Positions 23,101 through 35,013 of a stretch of DNA of 64,000 nucleotides are shown here, piece by piece. Under the pieces are notes generated by a model. That model worked only from the letters and a program-made list of their open reading frames with translations. It made no database searches and was not told where the DNA came from. Positions within the stretch are counted from its first letter, which is position 1. Each line of letters starts with the position of its first letter. A program made the position numbers and the translations under genes. The stretch spans positions 8,050,925 to 8,114,924 of the forward strand of contig JAVLUZ010000340.1 of the NCBI GenBank assembly GCA_036768485.1, written 5' to 3'. Source of the DNA: Mermis nigrescens. Taxonomy: Eukaryota > Nematoda > Enoplea > Mermithida > Mermithidae.

Positions 23101-23944
23101 GACAAAATTGTAGACAAAATTGTAAAAATGTTAATAAAGTGATTCAATAGGACGCCGTCCTGGTCACACTAAACGGAGGATTAATGCTTTAGAAGCGTTT
23201 TTCAAGTTTGACCATAATCAAAACGCTTGTCCGTTAAACTAAAGCGGAGTTTTCTGATCTAATGATTCGCACCGTTTATATTTTACATGCGATTTCCTGC
23301 TTGTACCTTCACAAAAGTGTACTAATCGACAGGACTGTGCCTAAATTTTGATTTGTCCGTTCCATAAATTCGTCTGTTACCTGTGTTTCAATACCTTGCA
23401 CGTATGAGGTATGACTATCTTCTTATTAAATTTGTCTTTAAATATGTTTTTACTAATACATTACACAAAACTATTTGCAATATTAATTCTCAGACAAGAG
23501 TGTGGAGGTGAGTCAGATAAATCTGGCCTAGATCCCAGCGTGCAAAAATCGAAAAAACTGATAAAAATGAAGCTAACTGACGACCGAAAATAAATGAAAA
23601 TCGAAAACTTTACGCATTTTAAAGAAGCCATCAGTTTTCCACCATTTTCGAGCGGTCGCGGGAAAATTTTAAATTCATTTTTCACAATAATGTTGCCCAT
23701 TTTTCACAAAACTTGGGTCTACATAGTCGACTCTAGACCCAGAAATTACCGTTAGCAACGATTCATTATAAAAATATTTTATGTCCGTGGGATTAAGCTT
23801 TGGTTTTTCAATTAATCATTCGCGTCATTTCCGATATCGAAACATCGTCATGTGAACTTTCGCAACGAGAATCGGAAATGAATTATCATCTAATATATCC
23901 TGGTACGGCTGCCAACCTGACTTTATTTAGTAAGAGATAGTAAA
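20141..23944. other. Noncoding AT-rich DNA, one B-type MITE, dispersed repeats
   Basis: No gene seen. 22600-23140 and 23190-23405 are diverged relatives of 10030-10560 and 4120-4390. 20600-20740 is an inverted relative of 23000-23120 (TTTGTCTAGCCTCG block). Confidence 0.4.
21557..21715 (-). mobile_element. Short MITE, subfamily B, copy 2
   Basis: Shares CTACAGATTACTGGAGACC and TTTTTGGCGA blocks with the other B copies and ends GCTGTCCATGTG. The left end is degraded. Confidence 0.5.
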
Positions 23945-24105
23945 CATACATGGGCAGCACCTAAATTCTGGGAGGAGTTCAGGATGGGATAAATCACCAA
24001 AAATATTACTAAAAATAGAATACTGGGGGTCTACAGTAATTTACGGAGGAGGGGGTATATCAACTTCTAGGAAGTTAGAACCCTCCAACCCCCACGCCCG
24101 AAAGT
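23945..24105 (+). mobile_element. Short MITE, subfamily B, copy 3
   Basis: Starts CATACATGGGCAGC and ends CCCACGCCCG. The interior contains ACCAAAAATATTACTAAAA and GGTCTACAGTAATTTACGG. The ends resemble family A, which suggests B is a shorter internal-deletion or sister line. Confidence 0.55.
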
Positions 24106-24194
24106 AGGGTTAAGATTTGGGAGTGGGAAGATTGAAGATTATTAGACTACAAGTGTTCTTGTGGGGAAAATTTGACCCCTATGACGAATACTGC

Positions 24195-24349
24195 CCGTAC
24201 ACGGGCATGGGGGTGAGAGGCACAAACGGTTATGGGAGTCTGGCTGAAACCTCCCCGAATCCAGTGGACCCCCCAAAATTTAAGTTTTAGTGCTATTTTT
24301 GGCAATTTAGCTCCATCGGACTCCCCAGAATTTGACTGCTACCCATCTA
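24195..24349 (-). mobile_element. Short MITE, subfamily B, copy 4
   Basis: Starts near ACGGGCATGGGGG and ends ACTGCTACCCATC. Same block order as copies 1 and 2 with more divergence. It lies about 90 bases from copy 3 in the opposite orientation. Confidence 0.45.
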
Positions 24350-24359
24350 AGGTGAGAGG

Positions 24360-26700
24360 AAATATTATCCCCTGCGCTTTTAAAATCTGATGGGTTATAT
24401 ATAGCCATTTGGCCGAAAAACATTTGCTGTATAGCCTTTTCTGGGCTCAAAAAGCTAATCAGAAACTATTATAAGTTCTTTTTTGACTCAGATATACATA
24501 CATACATACTTAGTAGGTGCTGTAGAAGTTCAAAAATGCTGTATAGTTGCTCTTTTCTGAGTATACGTAAATTGGATTTATAGCCACATATTTTTTCGAA
24601 TGCAGAAACGGCAGGGGCTTTACTGGCTTTCTGGATTCGAGGGAAGAGGGACGAAAATTTTGAGGTCGTGTGTCTTAACAAACTTGTAGATAGGCAACAT
24701 AATGGTGTTTTGAGTTTTACACAGCGAGATCTACGCACTGGAAATTTTTAGAAATTTTTGAGTTTATTTGAATGATTTAAAGAATATGTTCTGTGTAAAT
24801 CATTAGGCTCGAAGCGCCCTAAAACTGTGGGCTTAATAGTTCAAAAGTGTGCTAAAATCTATTCAAATGGTCTTTCAAATGCGCTATAAGAATTTTCAAT
24901 TTTTTTTGGGGACCCTAGTAGAAAATACTTGTATTTGCTAAAATTTTGGAGTGGAGACTACATAGTCCCCTTACAGCTACGCCACTGAAAGATGGCTAAG
25001 AGAAGCCATTTTCGGTCCTAGAAGGCTTTATAGCTAAGTTAGTCAGTTCAAAACGGCTATTAGCCACATATGCACGCAAACGATGATTTTTAGCGATATT
25101 ATCGTTTTTTCGAAATTTTTTTGCAAAGCAAAGTTTTTGATTTTAGCCCCGTCGTTAAGGCTTCAATTTTCGTACCTGTGACACTGACCCTTTCAAACAC
25201 TGCTCGGCGACCTTCTTGAAAATGTCGATTCTTGCGAAAAAATCATAGAAATGTGCTTTTTAAGCGTTTTTAGTCAACTTTTTCACTCAAAATTGTAACT
25301 TTCGGACTTAATTTTTTGACTATAATCTGTTCGATTCACTCGAATTAGTTTCCTGATTTTTTCGGAGTTGTTTTCTTTTACTGTTTCTAGAAGAATGTTG
25401 TCCGAAACGTCAAAAAACTACTCTTTGTGACGTGTATAACGGTTATTCTTAGCCCAAAAAACTATTTAATTGGAACCGATATATGACCCGAAACATATAA
25501 AATTTTTTGCAATTCCTCTGAGATTTCTTTCCAACAAACCCTGCAAAGTTCGGTTTTCGCGCTTTGTAAATCAACAATTTACATCGCAGGCATTTCATCT
25601 CATGACGGAATCTGCTAGGAAACTTTAATTTAGTATTCAAGATATTCTCAGATATCGTATAGTAATTGTACCAAAAGAATGGCTGACTATTGGAATGACA
25701 TGGCCAATTTAGGCACAAATCATACGAGCTATCTGCAAAGATACCACTGAGCGCGTGAAACAGCCTTGCTAAACTTTATTTGAAGTGAACAATGGTAAAG
25801 AAGCAAACCTATTCAGCATTTATTCATATATTCTACAGAAAGAAATGTTATAATTTGCTTGAAATCCGGTTTAAGTTACGATTTTCAGAAAATATACGAT
25901 TTCTTTGACCATTGACTGTGCTGCAGCCCTGTACACATAAATTTTGTTTTCGTCACTAGCCATATAGCAGTCTTGCTGATCTATTCAAGCAAATTATAAC
26001 GGTTGCACTACATACATGCTCAGCTGAGAATGCTATGGGAGGGGATTTTAAAGTGTATTTTTTCCAAAAGCTGGCGAATACGCGCAAAATAATCGTTTTT
26101 CGGCGTGTCTGACAACGCTCTATCATGAGTATAAGACATTGAAAATAATCGAAAAATTCGAACAAATTGAACAAAATATAGACAAAAAATGAGTATATGG
26201 CGCGAAGCGCCGAACATTTGACACTTTGAGCAAATAAATAGCAAAAAGCGCTTAAAGTAGTACCTTTTCTCCGAATTTTTTCGAAAATTTTTGGAAAATT
26301 GCGAATTCTGGCGTATGGTAAAAAAATTTCTGGGGGGATGGAGGTGAAACTTTTCTGGGTGGAGGAGGAAATCGGAAGACCCCACCAGCCCCTCCAAGAT
26401 CATGTATAGTTGTAAAAGAATTTTCTATAATGGTGAACAATGTACATATGAGCATTCAAAATACATCATCAGGCAAAAGTGTTTACATACATACAATATT
26501 ATCGTACTAGCAACCAGAAATGCTCCGATGGAACAAAAAGGATAAATATGCTTGGAATTAAGCATTGTTAAGGATTTAAAAGGAGGGAACTAGGGAAAAG
26601 TTACCTAAAGTATACATGTGAGAGTTGAAAGAATCGACTAAAAGTTAGAATTTCGCTAAAAACGCATAACATCGAAGTATATTCTGCGGCCTGCAGAACA
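24360..26700. other. Noncoding AT-rich DNA, no gene seen
   Basis: ORFs of up to 127 codons lack recognisable domains. A GGCGCGAAGCGCCGAA hairpin lies at about 26199, and a G-rich MITE-like remnant (TTTCTGGGGGGATGGAGG) at 26325-26400. Confidence 0.4.
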
Positions 26701-26710
26701 GAGTTGCACC

Positions 26711-26961
26711 CATAGGTTAGCAGCACCAAAATTCTGGGGAAAAAGCAACATTTTTCAAAGGTCAAAAAATGGTCTTAAAAGTGGTGGTATGGACGAAAAA
26801 ACACCATTTTTCAAAGTTTCTCCTCGAGTACTATCCATTGGCATCAAAAATTGCGAAAAAACGAAAAAAATTTCAAAATTTGAATTCTGGGGGGTATTTT
26901 GATTTCTGAGGGTATTCGGCTTTCTGGGGATTGGATACTCCCAAACCACCCCCGCCCGTGT
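26711..26961 (+). mobile_element. hAT-like MITE, family A, copy 7
   Basis: Starts CATAGGTTAGCAGC and ends GCCCGTGTG. The full family body is present, but the 8-base flanks are poorly matched, so it is an older copy. Confidence 0.7.
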
Positions 26962-28391
26962 GGCTCCTCCGACGAAAAAATTAAAATTATGAATGCTCAT
27001 TCCAGAAAAAGAAACAATCACTGACCAAAAAACGACGTAATGCTCATAGTTACGTTAGTATGCTATGCATTGCTATGCGACAGCAGTTAACAAGATGGGC
27101 GTGTTATCATGTATTTATTTATGAAGCCATTGTCCTTTAAGTAAATGTCAGAGAAATTTAATATTGATAAGAACTTAAACGGTTATAAAAACACACCAAG
27201 GTTAACTTTTAGAGGCAGGCCACAGAATATACTTCGATTTTATACGTTTTTAGCGAAATTCTAACAACATTGATGAAAGAATTAATTCCCAACAATGGTC
27301 TGAAGGCAAATAAGTATCAGATGTAAACGATTTTACACCTATTGTAGTGTAAACAAATACGCCCAATCAGTATATGACGTTTAACCCTTGGTACTCTTTA
27401 GATTTGAAATCATGTCCAGACTCATATCCGGAGAAGTTGACTGGAAAAAAACAAGATAAAAACACGTTTAACACCCCTGACATTACACCTGCCTCCCTCG
27501 AAAAAGCTCAATATTGATGTAAATAAAGAGAATTAGCTAGTAATCTGTACCCCTTAGAAAGCACTGTATTTTTATTTTCTGTGATACCCGGAACTTTAAA
27601 ATCTGAACTAAGTTCTCATTGAATATTAAGCAATTTGGTTTGGGCCAGTTTGAAGCCTCTGAATCGTAGTACCTTTGTATGTGGAAAACTTCTGTCCCGC
27701 AAAATTTTCTACATATAGACCAATCAAAAGACGGAAAAATGTGTTTTTCCGCCCAATGTTACACCTCTGATTTCGAACTCTACACCTCTATTAGTAACTC
27801 AATATTGGATTTTTGCAAACGCAATTTGCTGTGACGTGTAGCCGTAACGTTAAGCCTATATATTCTATTCAATTTGTCTCAACTTATGACCGGAGAGGTT
27901 GGCGGGGAAATCCCAGACAAAACCTGTTTTTTACGCCATCTACTAGAGTGTAAGGTTTGAACGCAGGGGCTGGCTCGATCATACTTGAACAGCGACCAAA
28001 TTCTGCGTGGGTATGATGGAGCAACGTCGCTAAAGAATGAGAGAAAATTTCAAGCAAATCGGAAAGACTCCTCAGAATCACTTAGGCGACCAGAGCTTGG
28101 TCGCTGTTGTGTGGAAGGGAAGGGTGGGTCCGGGGAGTTTCGGCTCCCGAAAATTCAGTGTCCTAAGATTACGGTAGGCCCATTGAATTAAACTTTTTGG
28201 AATTTTTCGCGATTTCGCTTCATCGTTCAATGAGTGTGGTTGCAGCTCAAGCTGTTTATATTATTAATTGCTGCCAAAACCCTTCCAATCCAGAAAAAAA
28301 CAACGAAATATAGAACAAATAGCAAACCCCTAATTAAAATATTGATAATCGAGGTTATGGACCAGCAATTTAATTTTGAGCGCCCAGCAAG
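26962..28391. other. Noncoding AT-rich DNA, no gene seen
   Basis: Three segments share TTACACCTC/TGACATTACACCT and CTCATATCCGGAGAAGTTG / CTTATGACCGGAGAGGTTG blocks (about 27340-27500, 27750-27920), indicating an internal repeat. No coding evidence. Confidence 0.4.
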
Positions 28392-28393
28392 TA

Positions 28394-28942
28394 TAGTCTG
28401 TTTCATTTATTTGAGAGCTTTTTCAGTAAATTTTTTTGCAGGCTACAGTATGCCTAAGTAAGTGATTTACTGAAACTCTACAGAAAAGTTGAGTGGGGCG
28501 AGCGGCCGCCATTGTTTCATTTTTAATGCACTAAACCGTTCATACAGACATAATTCAAGCATCTGAACAGTGCTGTGACATACTACAGTAAGTGCGCCGA
28601 ATAAAAATCTTGCAGCAGGAATCGAACTCATGTGACTTCGACGACAATCAGACGTTCTACCACTAAGCTGAGCGGAAATTTTCGGCGATGTTTAAAATGC
28701 CAGCCTATTGTGTTTTAGGGTTGATTTATGACAAGCCGAATCCGCGAATTCCATCCGCATGTTGCATGATCTGCTGGAAGACGAGAATAAGTTATGCCGT
28801 AAGAATTTTTATTTGAAAAACCCTTCCTTCCTGTGTAGCTAACAGTGATCTTTAAATGACTCACAGTAAGTATTGAAGATAGGGTTACTGTAGCCTCGGA
28901 AAGGATTTGCTGAGAAAGTTCTCGGATAAATGAAACAGACTA
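28394..28942. mobile_element. TA-flanked MITE (Tc1/mariner-like), family E, copy 1
   Basis: 549 bp with terminal inverted repeats starting TAGTCTGTTTCATTTAT and ending ATAAATGAAACAGACTA. A TA dinucleotide flanks each side. The ends match copy 2 at 60523-60953 over the first 12 bases. The interior carries a tRNA-like promoter on the minus strand. Confidence 0.8.
28611..28677 (-). other. tRNA-like sequence with A and B boxes inside MITE
   Basis: On the minus strand, CAGCTTAGTGG (A-box-like, 28660-28670) is followed 30 bases later by GAGTTCGATTCC (B-box-like, 28618-28629), the spacing of an RNA polymerase III tRNA promoter. The acceptor and anticodon stems do not pair well, so this is a tRNA pseudogene or SINE-like head and not a working tRNA. 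Confidence 0.6.
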
Positions 28943-30137
28943 TAGCTACGACAACGTTGGTGTATAGCAGATCGTGATTGTTACTTCAGTTTGAAATGCT
29001 TTTGTAATTGATGTATCAAATAAGTAAAAAGATCGAAAAGATGACATACATAACATAGGATGGGAATCACTTCACCCAAATTCGGTTTATCCGAATTCCC
29101 TAATAGAAAATTTTTAGCCTTCTACTATTTTTCTCAGAAACTTGCGTTTTTTTGCCATTTTGAAGCGTTTTTCTCCGCTATTTTTGGCCTGAAATGAAGA
29201 GTAATTTATAACACGCATTTCGAAACTACTTCTTTCCAGAGTTTTGAGCTGTAACATGTCGCGCAAAAAGTACTTTTACGAAAAAATCAAATTATCAGAC
29301 ACAATGGGGCTGTCGATGGAAATGTTCTTTTTCTGATTCTTCTTATCATTATTTTTATATTTGAAATTCTAATTTTTTTAATTTAGTGGCTCAGCTGGTT
29401 AATTTGGTTAATTTGAGTAGAAGGAGAGGAACGAAAGCCGTTACTTGAAAGTAATTTTGTTGCAATTCTAAGCTTTATGCACATATGAGCTCCAGGATTT
29501 TTTGTATTTCGGAAGAATAATCAACAAAATTTTGAAATATACATACGTGTAAAATGCGTTTATATGCATTTTATGTAATCAAATGGCATTTTTTAAAGCG
29601 GCTTGCGTTTTTAGATCGCTTTAAAGTTTGCGTTGTTATAAAAACTTTTGTATTGGTGAGTGTTTATGAAAAAGGTCTTAATTTCTTTAAAAAGTTTTTA
29701 GATAATTTTTTGAAATTAAAATGACTATTAAATAGCAAAAATAACACAAGAGTGATATTTTTAGCATTTATTAATGCGCTCGAGACTGTAGGAAAATTAA
29801 GGAAAATTAGCATTGTTTCAATTATAACTAAAAGATATGTCGTTCAAAATAGCTGTACAATCATGACGCAATGCATAGAAAAAATACACAAAATGCATAA
29901 TTTTCTGTAAAGCATCAAAAAATTCTAACATATTTTACCATTTTTTCAAATTTGAGCCGTGCAGGCGATGAAAATTATCGAAAAAACCAATCCACCGCTA
30001 AGCGATTGAAAATTTAAATCTTATTAGGTAGCTCAGGAGTAAAGTCAAAATTTATTTCATCGACTTTTTTATTGCGCTTATAAAGAATTTCCAGTTTTTT
30101 CCTTTAAGGGACTCTTGCCAAAACTATTCGTCGTATC
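28943..30137. other. Noncoding AT-rich DNA, no gene seen
   Basis: No ORF over 70 codons of interest and no repeat boundary recognised. Confidence 0.4.
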
Positions 30138-30394
30138 CATACGTAGGCAGCAAGAAAATGCTAGGGATTCAGGATGGGTAAAATTGCCAAAAATGTTACT
30201 AACAATAACAAAATTCTGGGAAGGTGCAGAATTTTTCAAAGGTGAAAAAATGGTCTTAAAAATTGTGGTTAGGGGAAAACCACCATTTGTCAACGTTTCT
30301 CATCGAGCACTATCCATTACTATCAAAAAATTGCAAAAAAACCAAAAAAATATCAAAAATTGAATTCTGGGGTTTTTTTGGTTCCTGTAGAGTG
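30138..30394 (+). mobile_element. hAT-like MITE, family A, copy 8 (right end degraded)
   Basis: Starts CATACGTAGGCAGC and carries the TTTTTCAAAGGTGAAAAAATGG and CACTATCC blocks. It also holds an internal piece like subfamily B (TAAAATTGCCAAAAATGTTAC). The C-rich terminus is replaced by GTAGAGTGTG. Confidence 0.65.
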
Positions 30395-30689
30395 TGAATC
30401 GCATGGAAGTTTCATTCTTGGCCCTGGCCCGAGTCATAGAAACGGTAAAAACTTTTTAAAATAGTCAAGCAAGGTATTTTTTAGTAAGGTATTTTTAGCC
30501 ATTGATTGTATTTTACACCATTTTAATTTATACCGCGAACTTTATTTACAAAATACTCTCTCTTGTTCTTTGCTGAAATGCAAAATACTTATACAGATTT
30601 CTAAGACCATTCTAGCTGAAAAAACTCTCAAGCTAACCCTTCCCGACCAGGATGACAGCTCCAGACTATCCATGCTTTGCGTCTATATA

Positions 30690-32332
30690 TATGTACAAAT
30701 TTACCAGCCGTAAATTTCGGAAATAAGTCCTCAGCAAGTTTTTGGAAGGAGGGTTAATGACTGTGATATTATGGTCAAAATGGCAAAAAAGCACTGAAAA
30801 ATAATCAAAAACGCAAGTTTTACCCAAAAATTCAGACGTTAAAAATTTTCTAACTATAGGAAATGCGGAGACCGCTTGCTTGGAGAGAATCCCCATTCCC
30901 CGTCTAACACGTATGTATGCGTCCATGGTCAACAGTATGAATTTTATTCCGATCGCACAACATAGAGTGGGTAACAATAGCTCGTTTTTATCTCGAGCTT
31001 TTCAAAATCCATATTTTTACGTTTTATATAAATCTTAGTTATAAATGAACTAATCATCTTACTCATGATAGCTTTGAAAATTATTGAAATTCAATATGTC
31101 CTTCTATGCGGTTTGTACGATAAGGCAAATAAAGCGTATGTCAATAAGACTGATAAAAGCCACGTACGCATAAATTGAAAAATCCCGGTCGAAAAACCGT
31201 AGTTTTGTTATAAGCTTGCGTAAATACGAGGATAGAGGATGAGCTAAACCTAACTATATCTTGTACGATTTCATTTAGTAGGTATCCGCTATTTAAGTAC
31301 ACCTACTTGATGGTCCTCAGTGCATTATGTTCGGCTGGACTTGAGCTTACTGCTTTTTTCGTACCTATTCATAATAATAGTGGCGGATTTAACCCTTCAT
31401 TTACCGTATAGTTTTTATAGTAGAAGCTTACCATGATAGTACGCTGATCAAGTCAGTGTTAAACTATCCCTTGCTCTACGTACCCTTTTTGAAGAGTTAG
31501 TTCAAAAAGGGCAATGTAACTGCGTAAATTCTTCAAGAAATACGTAGAATAACTGATTGCAGATCACGTTTTTTTTGTATTCGACAAAGATTTTTCCCAA
31601 ATGTTCAAAGACTTCTTAAGACCGTGTCTTTGTAGTACTAAGATTTTCGAAAAGACAAAAACTCTTAAAAGATCTAAAATTTTCAGAAAATTTCAGCGCT
31701 GCGCGCGCGCCGAAATGATTAATTGCGTATTCTAAATATCTTTTTTATAACGGCAGAAATCGAATTTGAAACGAAAAAATGTCAAATTTCTAGGCGCTTC
31801 TCGCCGTTTTGAGACAATTTTTTAAATTTTTTGTCGTCAGAAACTCCGAAATTACTTTTAAAAAAACTATCAAAAGTCAAAAAACCATGTTTCACCGCCC
31901 GAAAGCGCTACTTCACCATATTTCAGTATCCGAAAATTTACATGAACAAAATGTACAAAGACGTTTGGTGACCGTGTTTGTACATGAGCAAAGGGACCTC
32001 GTACAAAAAACTCTGGTGCGAATATTAATTGCCAGCTAATTTTTTTATTGTTAATTTCCAAAAATGTCGAACTCTTCATGCACTTATGCTTGTTTTGAGT
32101 TATCATGCACAGCGTAGCTTCTGCTTCAGAGGCAGGGTCAACCGACATGGGGGTCAGTCAGAGAGCCGTTTGAGTCATTTGGTCTCAAAAAGATATAGAA
32201 AGCTTAAAAAAATTAGCTTAACGTCAATTTAAAGTTTCTGCTCTGATTCAAATACTTTTGCAGAAAAATATTATTTTTCATTTTGGTTATTCATTTTGTC
32301 ACGTTTTCATAAAAAAATTCAATATTTATTCC
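30690..32332. repeat. Dispersed G repeat, copy 4
   Basis: Near full length compared with copy 2: same start, GGTCCTCAGTGCATTATG block, hairpin region near 31693 (GCGCTGCGCGCGCGCC) and TTCAATATTT end. It stops a few bases before the Polinton-type terminus at 32341, where copy 2 continues. This indicates an insertion at that point. Confidence 0.75.
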
Positions 32333-32340
32333 TAGGGGTC

Positions 32341-33230
32341 AGTAGTATGGAGGGGGGTCGCGCGCGTAAAATGGGGGTACCGCTATGTAATAACGTGGGG
32401 ACAGGCCGCCTGTCTTTTGTACATGGGGGTACCACTTTTATAACCTACTTGTTGGGTCGTTTATAGACTGAAACATCATGATTATAATAAGCAGACACAA
32501 TAAGGTAGTACATTGGCTAAGTGACACAATCGCGCATTGGCTAAGCAGCTTGTGCCGCAGCATTGGCGGAGCATTTTTGCAGCTGGCGGCTCTCTTTGAT
32601 GTTCGCGCAGCCTGACTAATAATAAGCGCATTGACGAAGCTTTTTTATGATACAAATTTATCGATGCATTTTGTTGACTAGCGAAGCAATTTTTACAATA
32701 GGATTAAAAAGAGTAGTCAGGCTTGTCACCCTGGGGATAATGTTATAAGATAGCCTATGTTATAAGGTAGGCAACACGCAAAAAACGCATTTTGGCCACT
32801 TTATTGGGCGCACATAATGTGATCAAATGATTAAAAAATACGTGTTAAACACGCTTGCCGATGATCGGGGGAGCCGCCGCCGCTGGGGAGCCGCCGCCTA
32901 AACATGCAACACGCGTAGACGTGTTGATGTGTTATGGGAGCCGCCGCCGCCTGCAGTGATAAGAATCAATGACAAATCTGAGGCAGGGGTCCGCTCTTGC
33001 ATCAACGCAGTTGTGTGTATCCCCTTAACATACTTGAGTGATAATTGTGAGGCAGGGGTCCGCTCTTCCTACGCAGTTGTGAGTATCCCCTGTACACACT
33101 TGAGTGATGAATCTGAAGCAGGGGTCCGCTCTTCTAACCCCTGTACACAGTGTGTTAGGCATGTTGGGGGTGTATTATGCACACCCAAACAAGTCTGAAC
33201 ATGTTTTGCCTGAAAGCTGGATCTGAAAGT
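32341..33230 (+). repeat. Putative left terminal region of second Polinton
   Basis: Begins AGTAGTATGG, the same AGTAGTA start seen at the palindrome ends (34459) and at 40438. Polintons begin AG and end CT. The region is noncoding and holds GTAC-rich and GGAGCCGCCGCC iterations and the 66-bp repeats. It leads into the PolB promoter. The matching right terminus is not in the window, so the boundary is inferred. Confidence 0.5.
32976..33150 (+). repeat. Tandem repeat, about 66-bp unit, three copies
   Basis: Units start GAGGCAGGGGTCCGCTCTT (or GAAGC...) at about 32980, 33050 and 33115, each followed by ACGCAGTTGTG...TATCCCC and ACTTGAGTGAT. The 89-codon ORF across them is a product of the repeat and is not counted as a gene. 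Confidence 0.75.
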
Positions 33231-33240
33231 CTATAAATAA
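33231..33240 (+). promoter_or_regulatory. TATA-box-like element upstream of second PolB
   Basis: CTATAAATAA lies 49 bases before the ATG at 33289. The same motif precedes the first PolB fragment. Confidence 0.5.
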
Positions 33241-33288
33241 GGATTCTTACGACTGAAATATATTTCTGACAAACGTCAAAGTATTACT

Positions 33289-34458
33289 ATGACCAACATT
33301 GTCAAATCTCGTGTTACTGGTCTCAGTGGGGCTTCTAAGGAGCCTCCATCGGCAGACGCCAGTAATCTCTTTTGTGCCGATTCAAAACGATGACAGCTTC
33401 CGAAGCGCAAGCTGCACCAATATACTGTATGTGATAAATTCTTTGCACGTCAAAGCAGGTTAGCAGAGCATGAGAATTCTACGCATTTAGGATCTAGGTT
33501 CAGATGCCCTTCATGTGCCTCTCTTTTCCGATTAAGAATAAATCTAGTTACTCATTTTGAGGTGAAGCATGTAGTACCAAAATGTATGCATTGTGAGCAA
33601 TCATTCAATTCAAAAAAGGAATTATTTTCTGACACTCACATGAAAAAATGCCTAAAAGTATGTGCTAATCCTGCCATTGAAGCAATTGAAAAATTGAAAC
33701 TACTGAAATTATCCCTAAGGACATACTGATTGCTGAAGATTTGTCCGACGACCCTGAAAAAATTAGGGATGAAGTTGAAAAATATTGGCGGCTTTTTCGA
33801 ACGACTAAAATTGTGAATGATGTGTTGGATCATGCATATAATTATAGATGGGGAATTAGTAATTACTTGCATTTAATAAATTTAGATTTTTAGGATGAGC
33901 GATATTTTCAAAATGAAAAAGAGGCTTTCCGAGTAGATGCAGCACTTGGATGTTTCCTCAAGAATCGTGAAACTGGTGCAGTAAATTATTGGTATGCATG
34001 TCAGAATAATTTTACGCTATTAGGAAAACCTCTTCTAATGACTAATGGTAATGATGTACAAAATGTGGCTGAAAAATTGCACGAAATTGATATTGAAGAA
34101 AAATTTAGTCGTCCAGACACTAAATGGGACTGGCAATAGACAATGTTGAGTTTTTTGTGAGACCACAGAATAATTTTGTGAATGGTTGTACAGATGTAGA
34201 ACTCCCACTAGAAGTAACAAATCAGCGATACACTTTGCATATGACTCAAGATAATAATCGTAATAAGCTTAATGATAATTTATGCTTTTTCCGCTCTTTA
34301 GCACAGTGTCTTGTGGGAAACTTTGAGCCAAACATCATTTTTCAACTTTTTGTCAAATAATGCCGAAAGAAAAATATTCAAGCGAATGTTGAGACTTTTA
34401 TTGGCGTCCCATACACAGATTTAGAAATGATCGAAAAATGTGTTTCCACATGGATGCA
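33289..34458 (+). pseudogene. Polinton DNA polymerase B, N-terminal segment with zinc fingers
   Basis: Starts MTNIVKSRVTGLSG, with an in-frame stop at about 33392. Coding then continues through a C2H2 region: FRCPSCASLF...THFEVKH (C-x2-C-x12-H-x4-H) and PKCMHCEQSF...HMKKC. After a frameshift near 33700 it reads KYWRLFRTTKIVNDV and NNFTLLGKPL, then, after a stop, NQRYTLHMTQDNNRNKLNDNLCFFRSLAQ. The last motif (NDNLCFFRxLA) is typical of Polinton-type PolB N termini. The segment ends at a 6-base duplication GATGCA, where the palindrome is inserted. In an intact element the protein would replicate the transposon by protein priming. Several stops and shifts mark it as dead. Confidence 0.75.
34453..34458. 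repeat. Target duplication of palindrome, left
   Basis: GATGCA, repeated at 38381-38386. A 6-base duplication is the length typical of Polintons. Confidence 0.85.
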
Positions 34459-35013
34459 AGTAGTACTCCCAGCCCCTTGAGAGTCTCCGTGCTTAAGCAT
34501 ATAGCACATGCTTAAGCATAGAGACTCTGAAATTGCAGGCGCAAAAGTGCCTACAATGGGGCCGTACTACACAATATGCGAAAGCATAGAGCGTGGCGCG
34601 TCGAATTTCGGGCGTCCTATTTTAAGCATAGCGTGAACCGCCGAATTTCGGACGCCCTATTTTAAGCATAGCGTTGAACCACCGAATTTCGGACGTTCTT
34701 TTTAAAGCATAGCCTGAACCTCCGAATTTCGGACGTTCTATTCAAAGCATAAGCGTGAACCGCCAAATTTCAGGCCATCCGTGCTCGAAGCGTTCCCGGA
34801 CCCTTGAGAGTCTCAGTGCTTAAGCATATAGCACACGCTTTAAACATAGAGACTCTGCTTAGAAGGCGCTTCGAGCCTTTCATATGCCCGTACTACGCAT
34901 AACCCTAAAACATATAGCCCCATAGAGCCGGACGAGATGGCCAACCCGTGAATCATAAGCACAAAACGCCACACTAGAGGGACAACCGATAAAAATTCCT
35001 ACAGCACAACCTA

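Noticed and set aside
26020..26403. 127-codon minus-strand ORF
   Set aside because: No recognised motif; it overlaps a hairpin and a G-rich MITE remnant.
28611..28677. Functional tRNA gene
   Set aside because: A and B boxes are present, but acceptor and anticodon stems do not pair.
32976..33150. CRISPR-like array
   Set aside because: Three degenerate tandem units without distinct spacers, in eukaryotic transposon DNA.
32929..33198. 89-codon ORF with repeated EAGVRSS
   Set aside because: It follows a 66-bp tandem repeat in the Polinton terminal region, before the real PolB promoter.
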